Shown here piece after piece: positions 10,640-22,000 of a stretch of 64,000 bases of DNA. The notes beneath the pieces are model-generated. The model was not told the DNA's origin and ran no database searches. It saw only the letters and a program-made list of their open reading frames with translations. Location: positions 248,001 through 312,000 of the forward strand of contig JAMXBD010001372.1 in the NCBI GenBank assembly GCA_024138025.1, read 5' to 3'. Source of the stretch: Combretum micranthum. Taxonomy: Eukaryota; Streptophyta; Magnoliopsida; Myrtales; Combretaceae. The position numbers were made by a program, and so were the translations under genes. Within the stretch, counting starts at the first letter, position 1; every line of letters starts with the position of its first letter.

Positions 10640-13635
10640 ATGCATAAAGGGTGATAGTTATTGCAACTATATAATATGATATATAGCATTATACTATAAC
10701 TATATATATATATATATATTACCTAGGTTAGCGTATGATACTAAGTGACATTCACATATAAGTGCTACCGGAGGCGTAAGTCTCATGTGACATCAACTAG
10801 CATCACCATGTTGACATGTGTAGAGATAAGCTTACAAAGAGCGACACACATGATAGACAAAGGAACCCAAATCTTCACTTTGCAAGATCTTGGGCTGTTC
10901 TTGAACTGTCCATCACTTGACCAATAATCTCTAAAAGCAGAGATTTCACTGTAGTATACTATTTTTTATCTAAACTCAACTTTCTGGTATATGTCCACTT
11001 AAGAGAATGAACTATTTATTTATGCACGGACATCCAAACAACTCGAGTTAAGTTGAGTTAAGGTTTTAAAAGTTTAGGATTGGCTCCTTTAAAAAATTAA
11101 TAAGTTTAAGCTAAGTTGAGTTTTTAGTGAATCTGAAAAATATAAGTTTAAACTCAACCTCATAAAGGATTTGCAAGCCCAAACTCAACTTGATAAATCT
11201 GTTCAACTTGATAAGCTTTAACAAGTCTGAGCTCGAGCTCATTTAGTTTTTCATTTATTATAATATTATTTTATACTAATATGTTATTATTAATAAGAAT
11301 AGTTATATAATATTATATTAATATAAATAGTCTCGTGAGCAACTCACTCTTTGCGGTTTTATTTATAAATTTTAATTATCGACATCGTCCAACACCAACA
11401 CATCACACTAGTGGTGGGTGAGTATGATAAGTCTTCCTCCAAATGAATCCCTTCATAGGCTGGTATGGGTTACATGCTCACCCAGAACTCCAAGGAATGT
11501 GTAAACTTCTATAGGAAAAGTGTAGAGTAGACAAAACATCTCATGATTCACATTCCCTACTCATCATATCAAATTTTCCTAATTTATCTTCAATGGTAGC
11601 TCGACCCTTTATGCCCTGTCATGCAACCCAAGGAATGAGGTATAATTCACTACTGGACCTAACCAAAAATATCTTGATTTCATTTTTAGCCATCTACAAT
11701 ATATATTTCTTAGATTAGCATATTATACTATGTATACTATCTAAAGTATGTATACGAAATTTATGATAATATATTAGTGTTGTTCTGATATTAGAACAGG
11801 TAGTATATCTCTAATTAAGGCAATTATAGATAAAACTGCCCCAAAATCAAGAATTCATTGGCATCACAAAGCTCATCAAGCAAGATTAGACCAACATAAC
11901 TTTTGGTTTGTTGGTCCAAAAATTATAAGCTATAGTGCTGGGATGGTAATTTTACGTAACTTTTAGTTGCACTCACTACTAAAGGGCAAAACTTTCCCTA
12001 TGGCTCACCTAACGAGAAAGCAAGAAATGAATATATTTTAACCCATACTTTTTCGACAATATGACGAAAATTAGTTTACCAAAAGCAATATACAAATCCA
12101 TCCGAACTAACAACAATTCCGACATGAACTTAGGTCAAATATTTCTGTTCCCAAATATATCCAGATTTTTCATTGTTAACCGTATAGCTTTTGTAAACTA
12201 CGAAATTGATCCTAAACCTGAAACTTGCAAAATCGAATTTTAGGTTATTGAAATTAGCATCCTATAATTACAAAATATCAGCTTGCGTATGAGGAAAATG
12301 TTCACGTACAAGCTCATGCCAAATTTATGACTTTCATATGGGAAAATTGATTGAAAAATATAAAAACAATTACTGTTGAAAAATCTAACTCTATAATTAT
12401 TAAATGGCGATGATAAATTGGTTAAATATGATTTTGCTTGCAAGAATTAATCAAGATCATCATGTGTGTCATTAGGAATCTTGCAAAACTTTGAATTCTA
12501 ATTGCAATTTATCAAAATTGAAGATAATAGTAGTCAAATTAGGTTTAAAATCCATGGGTTGAAGACAATTTGGCCAGATTTAAGACTCACTATCCCATCG
12601 ATGAAATAAGGACTTCGTTCTTATAGCAGTGTCTTCACGCATACACAAGCATGAAGTATCTAGTCCTTATATTACTATGTAACTTAGATTTACCAACAAT
12701 ACTCTTTGAATAAAAAAATTCATAACCAAAACATGTATATTATACCTGTTTGTTAACTCTTAAAATTCCAGCAAGGAAACCAAAGGAGTAAAAAGTTAAA
12801 TATATTTATTCAATGCTTTTAAAATCATTTATTATTAGCCAGAATAATGCTTCTAGTATAAAATAGTGATCATTAAAAAAAAAAATTAATGATACCGAAA
12901 TAGTAAATAATGAACATTATTTAGTATAAATTAATTATAATCCTGAATAATTATTGACATGATTTTTTATATCCATTAAAATTTCCAGTGAATATTGATA
13001 ATCAGTTATTTCAAAATAGATTAATTCTAATCCTAAAATAACTTTATGACATGATTTTAATATCTAGTCAATATCCATGATTCGTTATTTTTGAATAAAT
13101 TAAATGTAATCCGAGAATAATTATTTGCATGATTTTAGTAGATATTAAAATGTCTAGTCAATATTTTGTGACTATTAATCTTGTTGTTGTGTGCCAACTT
13201 TAGGTTTCTATACACAAGTAGTGCCCATCTAGAATCATACTAAAATTGGTATCCTCTACTAATAGTTATTCGCCACATGATGGTTGTAAACCATAAACAA
13301 ATCAATTAATGTATAATTAAATCTCTTCATTAAAGATATTCTAACTAAACCATTGCATGCTATGTTATTAATGTTCAATCATTTTATTTGGTTCCCGATA
13401 TAAGTTAGGATCAATAATATTTGTCGCAACCACTAGCTATAAGTCACTCTTATCTGAATCAAGCTACTCATAAATATTACCTCCCTGGTAAAGGGAATGA
13501 TAAATTTTATCTTGATTCATCACTATTACCTCTATATTTCTTATAGTACTCAATGACCATATTATTATAATCTATGTTAAAACTACATTTAGTCATTTTG
13601 TTTCATCATATTCTGGTATTATTTATATCATATTT
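10640..13635. other. Intergenic sequence without a recognisable gene
   Basis: 11,035-11,345 is rich in CTCAA/TTGAG words and contains GAGCTCGAGCTC, as in some TIR-type plant repeats, but exact ends were not found. 12,780-13,160 has three loose repeats of a TAGTAAATATTGAT / TCCTGAATAATTATT kind. No coding exon is seen. Confidence 0.4.
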
Positions 13636-13639
13636 TTAT

Positions 13640-13806
13640 TGTTTTCAAACAAATGTTTGTTAAGAAATAGATACCGATGAAAAATTAATAGTTTTACTCA
13701 TAAACTAACCAAATAAATACGACATAGATATGGTATAGATAAGTTATACATGCATATCAAATATCAATATAATACAGGTAAAAATCCGACAATCCAAACA
13801 AGCCCT
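13640..13806. repeat. Dispersed MITE-like repeat copy
   Basis: This stretch runs from TTCAAACAAATGTTTG through GATACCGATGAAAAATTAATAGTTTTACTCATAAACT to a terminus reading ACAATCCAAACAAGCCC. The same terminal word (AATCCAAACAGACCC) ends copies at about 25,306, 27,612 and 28,343, and the inner GTTTTACTCATAAACT word recurs at 25,190. It is a non-autonomous family of unknown superfamily. Confidence 0.45.
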
Positions 13807-15699
13807 TAATGACATCAAAGTGCATCATTACATAAGCAAGATATAGTATCCACTATTGGTAGGTTATAGTCTAGATATCTTTCATTTGATCTAGTGAGAA
13901 TGATATTTGCTACATAGCTTGTGGGTCTAAATATCTATATTACTTTTAGATTTTTGTCTAACTATGGACAAATTTTAGATAAATAATGTCATAAAATTCT
14001 CAATGATAATGTATCTTATGATCATTTTAGACATTCTTTAATTATCCATTGTAAAATATATACCAGTAGAAAATTATATACTAATAGCATAAGTACTTGT
14101 CTTATATCACCAATATTCATAAATATATACAAATGTATTGTGCATTGTTTACAATTACAATTGTATAAATAAAAATTTAAGAAAGTTCTTGCTTTAGCTT
14201 TGATTAAAGATTTTTCATTTGCAACTCTAATAGGAGTACCCAATAGGAAACTTACATATTATATAGGGAATGGGATCTATCCTCCACAAGTAGAAATGTT
14301 ATAGGCTCAGTTAGTCCTCACCTGCTTTGCCTTATGCCGTCCTTACTTAAAATGAAAGATAAAAATAAAAATAAATATATTACTTTTATAGCCGAAAATA
14401 GAGTGGAGGGGGGGAAAAACAAAAGAAAAGAGGACACATTATTGTAGCACTACTCTGAAGCCATTATGATTGTCATCATATTGGCAATGGGGTTCTACAG
14501 TGCTTTCTCCAACCAAAAGTTGATGATCATTTTCCTTGCATTGATTGATATATCATTATCTTTTTCACTTCAATTACGCAAATGTCTTGTTGGATGTATG
14601 ATTAGCTTTTTTGTTGTATTATTATCTTTATCACCCAATTTCACAAGTTTCCACTTTCCACATTTTAAATATTTACTATAGTAATTTTCTTTTTTTCTAG
14701 GCGGGTTGTTTTGCATTTTAAATATCTTGTGGACTTTTAAATTACTTTTTTTTTTTTTTTTTTTGAATGTATTGTTTCCATCTTTTGTAATGAAATCCTG
14801 AATCTTTCAAGAGTGGGATTCTAGGATATCCTTTTTGGAGGGAGGGGGTGGGTTATATGGCCTTTGAGTAATGGTGTCATGAACTGTATCACCTTTAAGG
14901 ATCATGTCTTCCCTATGGTCCATGCTATTGCCATTGGTGGAATTGACCTTTACTCTCTTGGAATGATGGCCCTCTTTCCTCTTCACTCTTTGCACTCACA
15001 CCTAGCTAGTCCCCTAGCATGCTAATGATGGAGAAAATGGATGGCACATCTACTAGTGGATGCAGATAGAAATATCGAGACAGATAACAATATAAAATAA
15101 AAGGATTACGAACAATGATTTCTCTCAATCAAGTGCAACTTGTTACTTAAAATTATCTTAAAAACTTCCTACTAAATTATCCATATTTTCTAATAAAAGA
15201 ATTGAGAACAGAGGAATAATACATTTTCCAAAGAGCGAGGTTATTAATCCAATGATGGGGAAGAAACTAAAAGATGAGAAGGAAAATGGAGAAAAAAGTA
15301 GGTAAGTCCTTAGCGTATTTATCTTTAACAATACTCTGATTGATAATATGTTCGCATAGAAAAGTAAGATCGCATACAATACCACCATGTGTAGAATCAT
15401 TATACTACTATAATCTTAGAGTAAGGATTCAATCTAACATAAATATTTATGTAATGGAGAAATGGAGCAGTAGAGGCATTGAGGAACAGGAGGGTATAAG
15501 CAAATATTTTAGGATTAGATCTGAGTTTCCCTTTTTTTTTTCACCCATAAGGATTGCTGTATAGGCTTTCAAAAATTTCATTATAAAAACACAGTCCTCA
15601 CCATAATTTTATGCTTTTCATATTAATATTATGTTATAGATTAATCATTACATAGTAATACTTCATTTTATTTAGATATAGTATTGTTTTGTATTATTA
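13807..15699. other. Intergenic sequence; one notable short reading frame
   Basis: No gene is assigned. A minus-strand frame at 14,807-14,995 is discussed as a separate feature. G-run GGAGGGGGGG at 14,405-14,414 and T-runs at 14,744-14,764 are present. Confidence 0.4.
14807..14995 (-). pseudogene. Orphan frame followed by a 3' A-run; possible retrocopy fragment
   Basis: An open frame of 62 codons with no ATG at its start reads (V)QRVKRKEGHHSKRVK and, near its end, TQRPYNPPPPSKKDILESHS. Its composition (Lys/His-rich, then a Pro cluster, with Asn-Ser-Thr sites) is unlike the surrounding random frames. The stop codon is followed on the minus strand by about 42 bases, with an AATACA word, and then a run of about 20 A (plus-strand T-run ending at 14,764). 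That layout suggests a reverse-transcribed mRNA 3' end. The family is not recognised. Confidence 0.3.
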
Positions 15700-15708
15700 T
15701 ATATTTTA

Positions 15709-15965
15709 GGGTTAATGCCCCATTTGGTACCTGAACTTTTAATTTATTCAATTTCATATCCCAAATAAACTTTTCATGCCGTAAACACTACCTCACCCAA
15801 TCATTGTCTGACACGTGTCTTTTTTTTTTCAAGAGATAACAAAAGAGTGAGGTAGTGTTTATGATACAAAAAGTTCATCTGGGGTATGAAATTGAACAAA
15901 TTAAAAGTTTAGGTACCTAATTGATCTTTTAGTCAAAGTTTAGATACCAAATAGGGTATTTACTC
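15709..15965. mobile_element. Mutator-type MITE
   Basis: This 257-bp element has long inverted ends. The left starts GGGTTAATGCCCCATTTGG and the reverse complement of the right starts GAGTAAATACCCTATTTGG. The flanks TATATTTTA (15,700-15,708) and TGTATTTTA (15,966-15,974) form a 9-bp target duplication with one mismatch. The interior is itself a foldback (ACACTACCTCAC against GTGAGGTAGTGT). The left terminus resembles that of the 7.7-kb element at 45,244. It has no coding capacity. Confidence 0.7.
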
Positions 15966-16052
15966 TGTATTTTAAAAATAAGATAAATTACACTGGAAGA
16001 TCACAACGTTTATGGGTAAGTTTATTTGAGATCGCAACATTTAAAGTATTTA

Positions 16053-16215
16053 AAAAGATGTTAAAATGTTTAGAGAAGTAATTTAATTAAGGTCTCATTA
16101 ACCCATGTTAATAAAAGAAATATTTAATTAAAACTCAGAAGATCTGACAAGTTAAGACGCATATTAATGAAGACCTCAATTGATCTACTTCTCTAAACGT
16201 CGTGGCATCTTTTTT
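16053..16215. repeat. Foldback / inverted repeat
   Basis: Two arms, about 16,055-16,105 and 16,165-16,212, are reverse complements over GTTTAGAGAAGTA, AATTAAGGTCT and CATTAA with a few mismatches. They are separated by about 60 bp. This is a MITE-like hairpin with no clear target duplication. Confidence 0.45.
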
Positions 16216-16891
16216 ATCTCCTTGATTGGATGATACAGTCTCATATTGATACTTAATCATATACCTAGCAATTGTAAAGATCTAAGCAATAGAGGAGAAT
16301 AGCCATGAATTTTGTTTCATCTTTTTTGTTTAATCTAAATGAGAAATGAGTAACTTTTTATTAGTATAATTATTTTTATTTTTTTGGTTTTATAACTTAC
16401 GTTGTTGTTCTTGCTATTGGTGGTGAAGATCTTTTCTTAACAACTTGTTAGCACAGGTGAAAAATTATTATGGTTGAGAATTGTAACTATTTGTCTTGGA
16501 GCCTTGGTGTTTTCATTCTTCTTTTCTGTTACAGTTAGAAGCATAAAATATGTGCAAGACATATATGTCATATGTGGCTTAATGGGTAGAAAGGATATGA
16601 ATCTTGATTTTGATGTTTTCTTTCTGTTTGCAAATATTTCCCCAGGTAATGGAAATTTTGGGCAAATTTGAAAATAGCAACTATTTTTGTAATAATGGGA
16701 TAATTTTATATAAACCACATTTAGTGATTATTTTTAAAAAGTGAAATACTCTTATCCTTTTCCCCCTATTGCTTATGTTTAATCATTTATACAATATATA
16801 AATTGTTTTCCACTGAAAATTTAGAGTGAAATTACTTGAACTAGGGGAAACCTAAAAATAAAATGCAAGTTCAGACAATGTTTATTATTAC

Positions 16892-17035
16892 ATGTTTAGC
16901 CTGTTTGGATTGCCAGATTTTTATTTGTATCAAATCTATATGTTTGGCCTATTTGGATTATCAAATTTTTATTAGTATTGAATCTATATGTTTGGCCTGT
17001 TTGAATTGTTTGATTTTTATCGGTATCGGATATAT
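16892..17035 (+). repeat. Three tandem copies of a 48-bp unit
   Basis: Units start at 16,892, 16,940 and 16,988 with ATGTTT(A/G)GCCT(G/A)TTTG(G/A)ATT and continue into a TTTTTATT..TAT.GAATCTAT-like end. Because 48 is a multiple of three, one frame runs open through all copies. The unit resembles the terminal part of the dispersed MITE-like family (complement of AATCCAAACAGACCC), so a transposon end seems to have been tandemly amplified. The repeat runs into a diverged family copy with CGGTATC words to about 17,185. Confidence 0.6.
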
Positions 17036-17185
17036 ATCGAATCAATATCCATAATTCATTAATATCATATTTATATTAATTCAATATCGATTCAATTTAA
17101 TCGGTTTATGAACAAAACTGCTAGTTTTTTATCGGTATCATATTAATATCGATTCAGTATCAGTTCGACTTAAAAATAATACTGG

Positions 17186-18757
17186 AATCCAAACCACGAC
17201 CGTTCTTATATAAGGTCAAAATTTCCCCATGCTGAGATCTTAGCTACTGCTCCATCTCTTTCTCTGACGTTTATTAAGCATGCACATGATCCTTCCCGAG
17301 TTCAAAAATATGCATCCAGTATCCATTAAACTTCATCAAGAGCAGTTACTTTCATATTTGTCAGCATCAAATCCATCTCTTTGATCTGTCCTTGAGCTTG
17401 CAAGAAAACATAATGTCGAATCATTGGCTGCCGGTGCCATAATATGGCATGTTAATTATTACTTCGACCGGTTCAGTGTAAGCCGACCGAAACCCGTTGC
17501 ATCACATTCTATTAGGGCTTGTCTTTTAAAACTTGCGCACAATTTCTGTGCTATTATAAGCATTTATCCTCAAAAGCGAAATCACCAATGTGTTTGGATA
17601 AATGGAAATGGGCAAAATCAAAGAAAACCAGTAGGTACCCGAAGAAATTGTGTTTGGAAATTTTAACAAAAAAGGATTGGGTCAATCTATTCTCTAGAAG
17701 CAAATGAATGGGTGAAATTTGGAAAATTGCAAAAATAACCCTAAAAGCAAGGCAAAGAAGACAAAGCAAGAAACTTTTTAGCCTATCCAGATAATTCAAT
17801 CATCCCATTTCCTTTGTTATCCCTACCAAATAATTGTCAAACAAAGTGTCTAGCTGTAGGGATAATATATATAGGGCTTTTGGTTGGGCTTTGCATGTTA
17901 TCACAAATGGAGAAGTCCCAACATGCTCAGATCCAAAGGCAAAAAGCAGATTGTCAATTTATATACCTTCTCAAGTAAAAGTTCAAGGTACCAAAAGCAG
18001 CCGGATCTGCAAAATGCTTGTGTCCATGGAGTTGGTTGCCTCACTTTCCCAATTGAGCAAACCTTCTTTTGCATTTATCATATAGCTGCAAAAAGCTAAA
18101 TAACATTTCTATCTCCCAATCCGGATTTAAGAGGATAGAAAAGGTTAATTTTGCAACTACTTTATAGTGAGTGGACAACACCAAAATCTGTATAACACTA
18201 GAATAATCGAAACGAAATCTTTAAAAGCTTAAAATTATCAAACAACATTGGGAAGCCAAAGCATGATTTCAAACTAGTCATCGTTGGAGAGCAAAACAGC
18301 AATGAAACATTGGATGATTTAGTATACCTACATCGCAACCTCATTTTTCGATGTCCAAATGAAAAATCAAGCCCATCCTTATATATGGGATACACCCAAG
18401 AAATGGCAAAATGATAGGTCTTTATGCAGGGCTTGTAAAATAAGGGCACATTGCAAATAGACCTCATTTCGAAAGATGTGATTAAGTCCCCATGAAGCAA
18501 ATATAAGAGGGCTTATTTGCAACTTATCAAGAATAATTATATTTCATTCCAAGTTTGGAAGAAGGATATATCCAGAAGCCTAAAAGGCATAAGCCATGTA
18601 CTGAGTATACTAGTCCTATTATATCCTGATATTTAATATCTTATACTATCCTATCCCAACATTTTATGCAGACATCAAAAAGCAGCATAGGAGCAACCGC
18701 ATGGCAAAAGAGAAATCAAGCAACGATATGCATATGCATCATTTGGCTTCTCATTGG
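17186..18757. other. Intergenic sequence 3' of the BIM gene
   Basis: No exon is recognised. The block repeats the theme GGGC(T)T(A)TTTGCAACT / TTGCAAATAGACC near 18,140, 18,445 and 18,510. Open frames on both strands of up to 100 codons have no recognisable domain. Confidence 0.4.
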
Positions 18758-18763
18758 TTTATT
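18758..18763 (-). terminator. Candidate polyadenylation signal of the BIM gene
   Basis: AATAAA on the minus strand lies about 210 bp downstream of the BIM stop codon. It is a canonical plant far-upstream or near-upstream element, but AATAAA is frequent in such AT-rich DNA, so the assignment is tentative. Confidence 0.35.
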
Positions 18764-18971
18764 CCATTATATCATATTTATCAAATAGATATCTTTGGAA
18801 TCTGATCTAACTGTTAACTCATACCTATGCATGCATGACAAGCATGATGACACAAGAAATTTTTTGGCTGCACCGATGGTGGGGGATTGAAAACTGTATC
18901 TCAATACAAACATGGGAAAAAGTGATAAAAAGAGGGACAAAAAGACCAGCAAAGGAGCTTGAATTAAAGTG

Positions 18972-19052
18972 TCACAATCTCTGTCGCTTATGGGCTTGAT
19001 CTGATTCCTCAGCATTTGCATCTGCAGCATGTGCAGTTGGTTCCTCCTGGTC
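18972..19052 (-). CDS. BIM2: BIM-like gene exon 7 (C-terminus)
   Basis: 81 nt including TGA. It encodes [20 protein letters not shown] and then HKRQRL, matching the acidic stretch plus (A/H)xKR(L/M)(K/R) end of BIM2 proteins. The acceptor is ATTCAG|GAC. The intron before it is 2.9 kb. Confidence 0.85.
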   Translation of the reverse strand, partial: DQEEPTAHAADANAEESDQAHKRQRL

Positions 19053-22000
19053 CTGAATGATTGAAAAAACCTTGAGATTATACAAAATGCAGTTTATGAC
19101 AGCAAACTCAACTGAACAAGATAAATCCTTCTACTCCATAATCTTTCAATATTAAATATGAAACAGTCAATTAAATGTTTCATTTCCCCCCACTCTCTCT
19201 CACTATATATATATATATATATATTTTTTTTTTTTTCTTTTCTTTTCTTTTCTTTTCCTTTCGAGCAAGTGACAAATCTTTTACCTAGCACATATCTCAT
19301 ATATTCAATGCATAACATGATTAAATAAAATCCAAAGTAAACAAAAGCACAGGAGGATACATGGAGATAAAATTTAAAATGAAGATAGGACCCCAGGTTT
19401 GGTATCATCTATCATGGATCGGTATACAAACAAATGGTCAATTATGTATTCCAACCTCTAAGATAAAAATGGAGTCTAGAAATAATCTTCACTAATTGAT
19501 AATAACCTTTCTTGCTTGTTTGTTCATTAGAGAACAACTTACAAGCTTTATGATAATATTTTCCCAAATATAAGATGGCAATGCTTTTAAAGTTACCTCC
19601 CAAATGCACCATAAATAAGCATATAATAAAAATAAATATTTATTCCTACCTCCTTTTTTTTTGGGCCATATTATTTCATTAAAATCAAGAAGGATGTACA
19701 ACCATCAAGGACGGATAAGATTTACAAACGTAGCTACTCTAAAAGCAAAAGAGTAAGCAAAACACTGTGAAACAAAGCTAAACTCATTGAAACTCTAATT
19801 AAGAGTAGCATAGGTGACGATTTGATTGACTAAGGAGCACAAAAAGGGAACTGGGCTTCCTAGGCACACTTTGTTACGGACTCTCCAAATGAAACAGACT
19901 GTTGCTGCTAAAGAGGCTCTCCAGATTTGGATCATTGGATTGAAAAAGCCAGCTGTGGATGTTAGAGCAGCGGTAGCACCTTGCCAATCAGAAGAACAGA
20001 GGGCAGTGAAGGCGGTCACAAACCATAGACCAAACTTGAGTTGAATCTGTTGCCTTTTCTTAACATTTCTTCCCTTCTTGAGAATGAGCCAGTCCTTAAG
20101 CTCAAGCTATTGGTAACCCATAAGGATTTTACGCTCTACTTCCAGCATATACAAACTTGTCAATTCCTGAAAAAAATAAAATAAAATAAAATAACAGATC
20201 TTAACGACATCCCAACTTGTTGATCTGGTCACAATTGAAGAGCTTCTTGGCACAATGCTTAGCCATCTTTTGATTGCTAGACCGCTTGATGAACAACTTA
20301 GCCCATTGTGCCAGAGACAGCTATCCAGAGATGCTGCTTTACTTTGTTTTGAATTTGCTTTAGATGATGCATCAGAAGAAGTAACCACCATGGTTTCTTC
20401 TCATAAGTTCTAACCAAAATCATTGCTATCTCCACGTTGGCTGGACATTTAAGCTCCACATCTATTCAAATAAACTCTACCAAACATGCAACGAAAAGCG
20501 AATTTGAAGTTTAGGAAAGATTGGGAGGTGCCCACCTCATCAGGGATTGGAACTTCCTTCAATACTCCTCAATTGTACCAGTCTTGTTAATTTGGCTGCA
20601 TCACCAAATGGATTATCACATAGAGATAATATAAATCTTAGGTCACACAAGTGGACAAACTCATGCCACATTTATTGAGGTGTCTGCTCAAGCTTGTAAA
20701 ACCACATTTGCAGTTCCCAACCAGGTGAAAAGACAGCAAGCCAACCTTGCCATATTCCCTCTCCCTGGTTTTGAAAGAACTGCCTGCAGCAGTTTAAACA
20801 ACATTGGGTCTTTAAAATCATCAGAAGCACAGACATCCAGCTTTCAATAGCACAAAATCATATGTGGTCTAGGAGGTTATTTGGGTCAAAAGTCAAGTCA
20901 AATCACTGATCAAATTCTTGGTCAGCCCGCTGATCAAACCCAAATTTGGTTACCATTGACCTAGATTTAGATTACCTTTCGATTATGGTCGCAAAAGATG
21001 TTTAGTGCCACATAATGCCAAAGGTCCCAAGTGTGTTGAAGCTTGGTGATAATTGTGAATATGCACCCAGTGGGGGTCAGGTAAACCCCAAGATTACGGG
21101 TCTGGCCACTCATAGAGAGTTTGAAGAGGTCTTCCTTTTGCTTGCCAGTTTGCAGTGGCCATTTGTGAAGTTCACAATAATGAGGTAGCCTGTCCACGTA
21201 GATGCCATGAGGGAAGGCTGCATATTGGGTTTCACACCCATCAACAGTGCAGCTTGTTTCCGTTTTCTATCATAGTAGGCCATGCTTTTGTAGTACCACA
21301 CAACCTGAGGTAGTGTTGGTTGCTTGACCTAATGCACATAGGATCGTGTGAGGGACCAGAAGACTTCTACCTAGCACCATTAAGGTCACTTTCTTGGATA
21401 ACTAGCCAAAACAACACCTATAATTCACCATTCATTGTCCAGTTTTGCTCAATCTTGATCTTATTTTACTTGTCTGACTTATATCGTTGAAGGAACACTT
21501 TATATCAATCTTGTTTGAAACCACCCGTCATCAGGATCTGATACCAAGTTGACACAGGCCCAAGTTTAGTTCCTTATCACGGGTCGAAACAAATTGTCGG
21601 TTGACCAATTTTCCCTTGTTAGAATTCCAACCTTTCCTACTAGAACTGGTGATAGAGTTAAGGTTGAGGGCATGTTTAAAGAAAATCCTCTTGACTCCTT
21701 AAAGCTGCAACTATTTTAAGAACTAGCTCAGAGTAATTGATAGTATTCCTCCTTGCTTATTTATTCATGTGTAGAACCACTTAAGTATACAAACTTTCTA
21801 ATAATACTGACATCTAACGATATCTCCCAAATGCACCATAAATCAAAAAATAATAAGAATAAATATTTATCTCTTATTTTATTTCCTTTTCTTCAGTTCT
21901 AAATATTTTTTTCAACAGAAGAAGAATCTTTAAATAATAAATACTTACTACAGTAAATAAAATTGTTTATTTTGTAACATACCTTTGCAATGGATGTTGC

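Noticed and set aside
17424..18099. Several overlapping short plus-strand frames as a possible gene
   Set aside because: No family match, frames overlap without splice-site support and no codon-usage signal.
18198..18500. 100-codon minus-strand frame downstream of the BIM gene
   Set aside because: No recognisable motif and composition like other random frames here; a link to the BIM gene by splicing is not needed because exon 7 already ends with TGA.
19653..19662. A-run as a simple LINE tail giving a 160-bp target duplication
   Set aside because: LINE duplications are normally tens of bases at most, and a gypsy primer site beside the right repeat favours LTRs, so it was kept only as one component of a composite.
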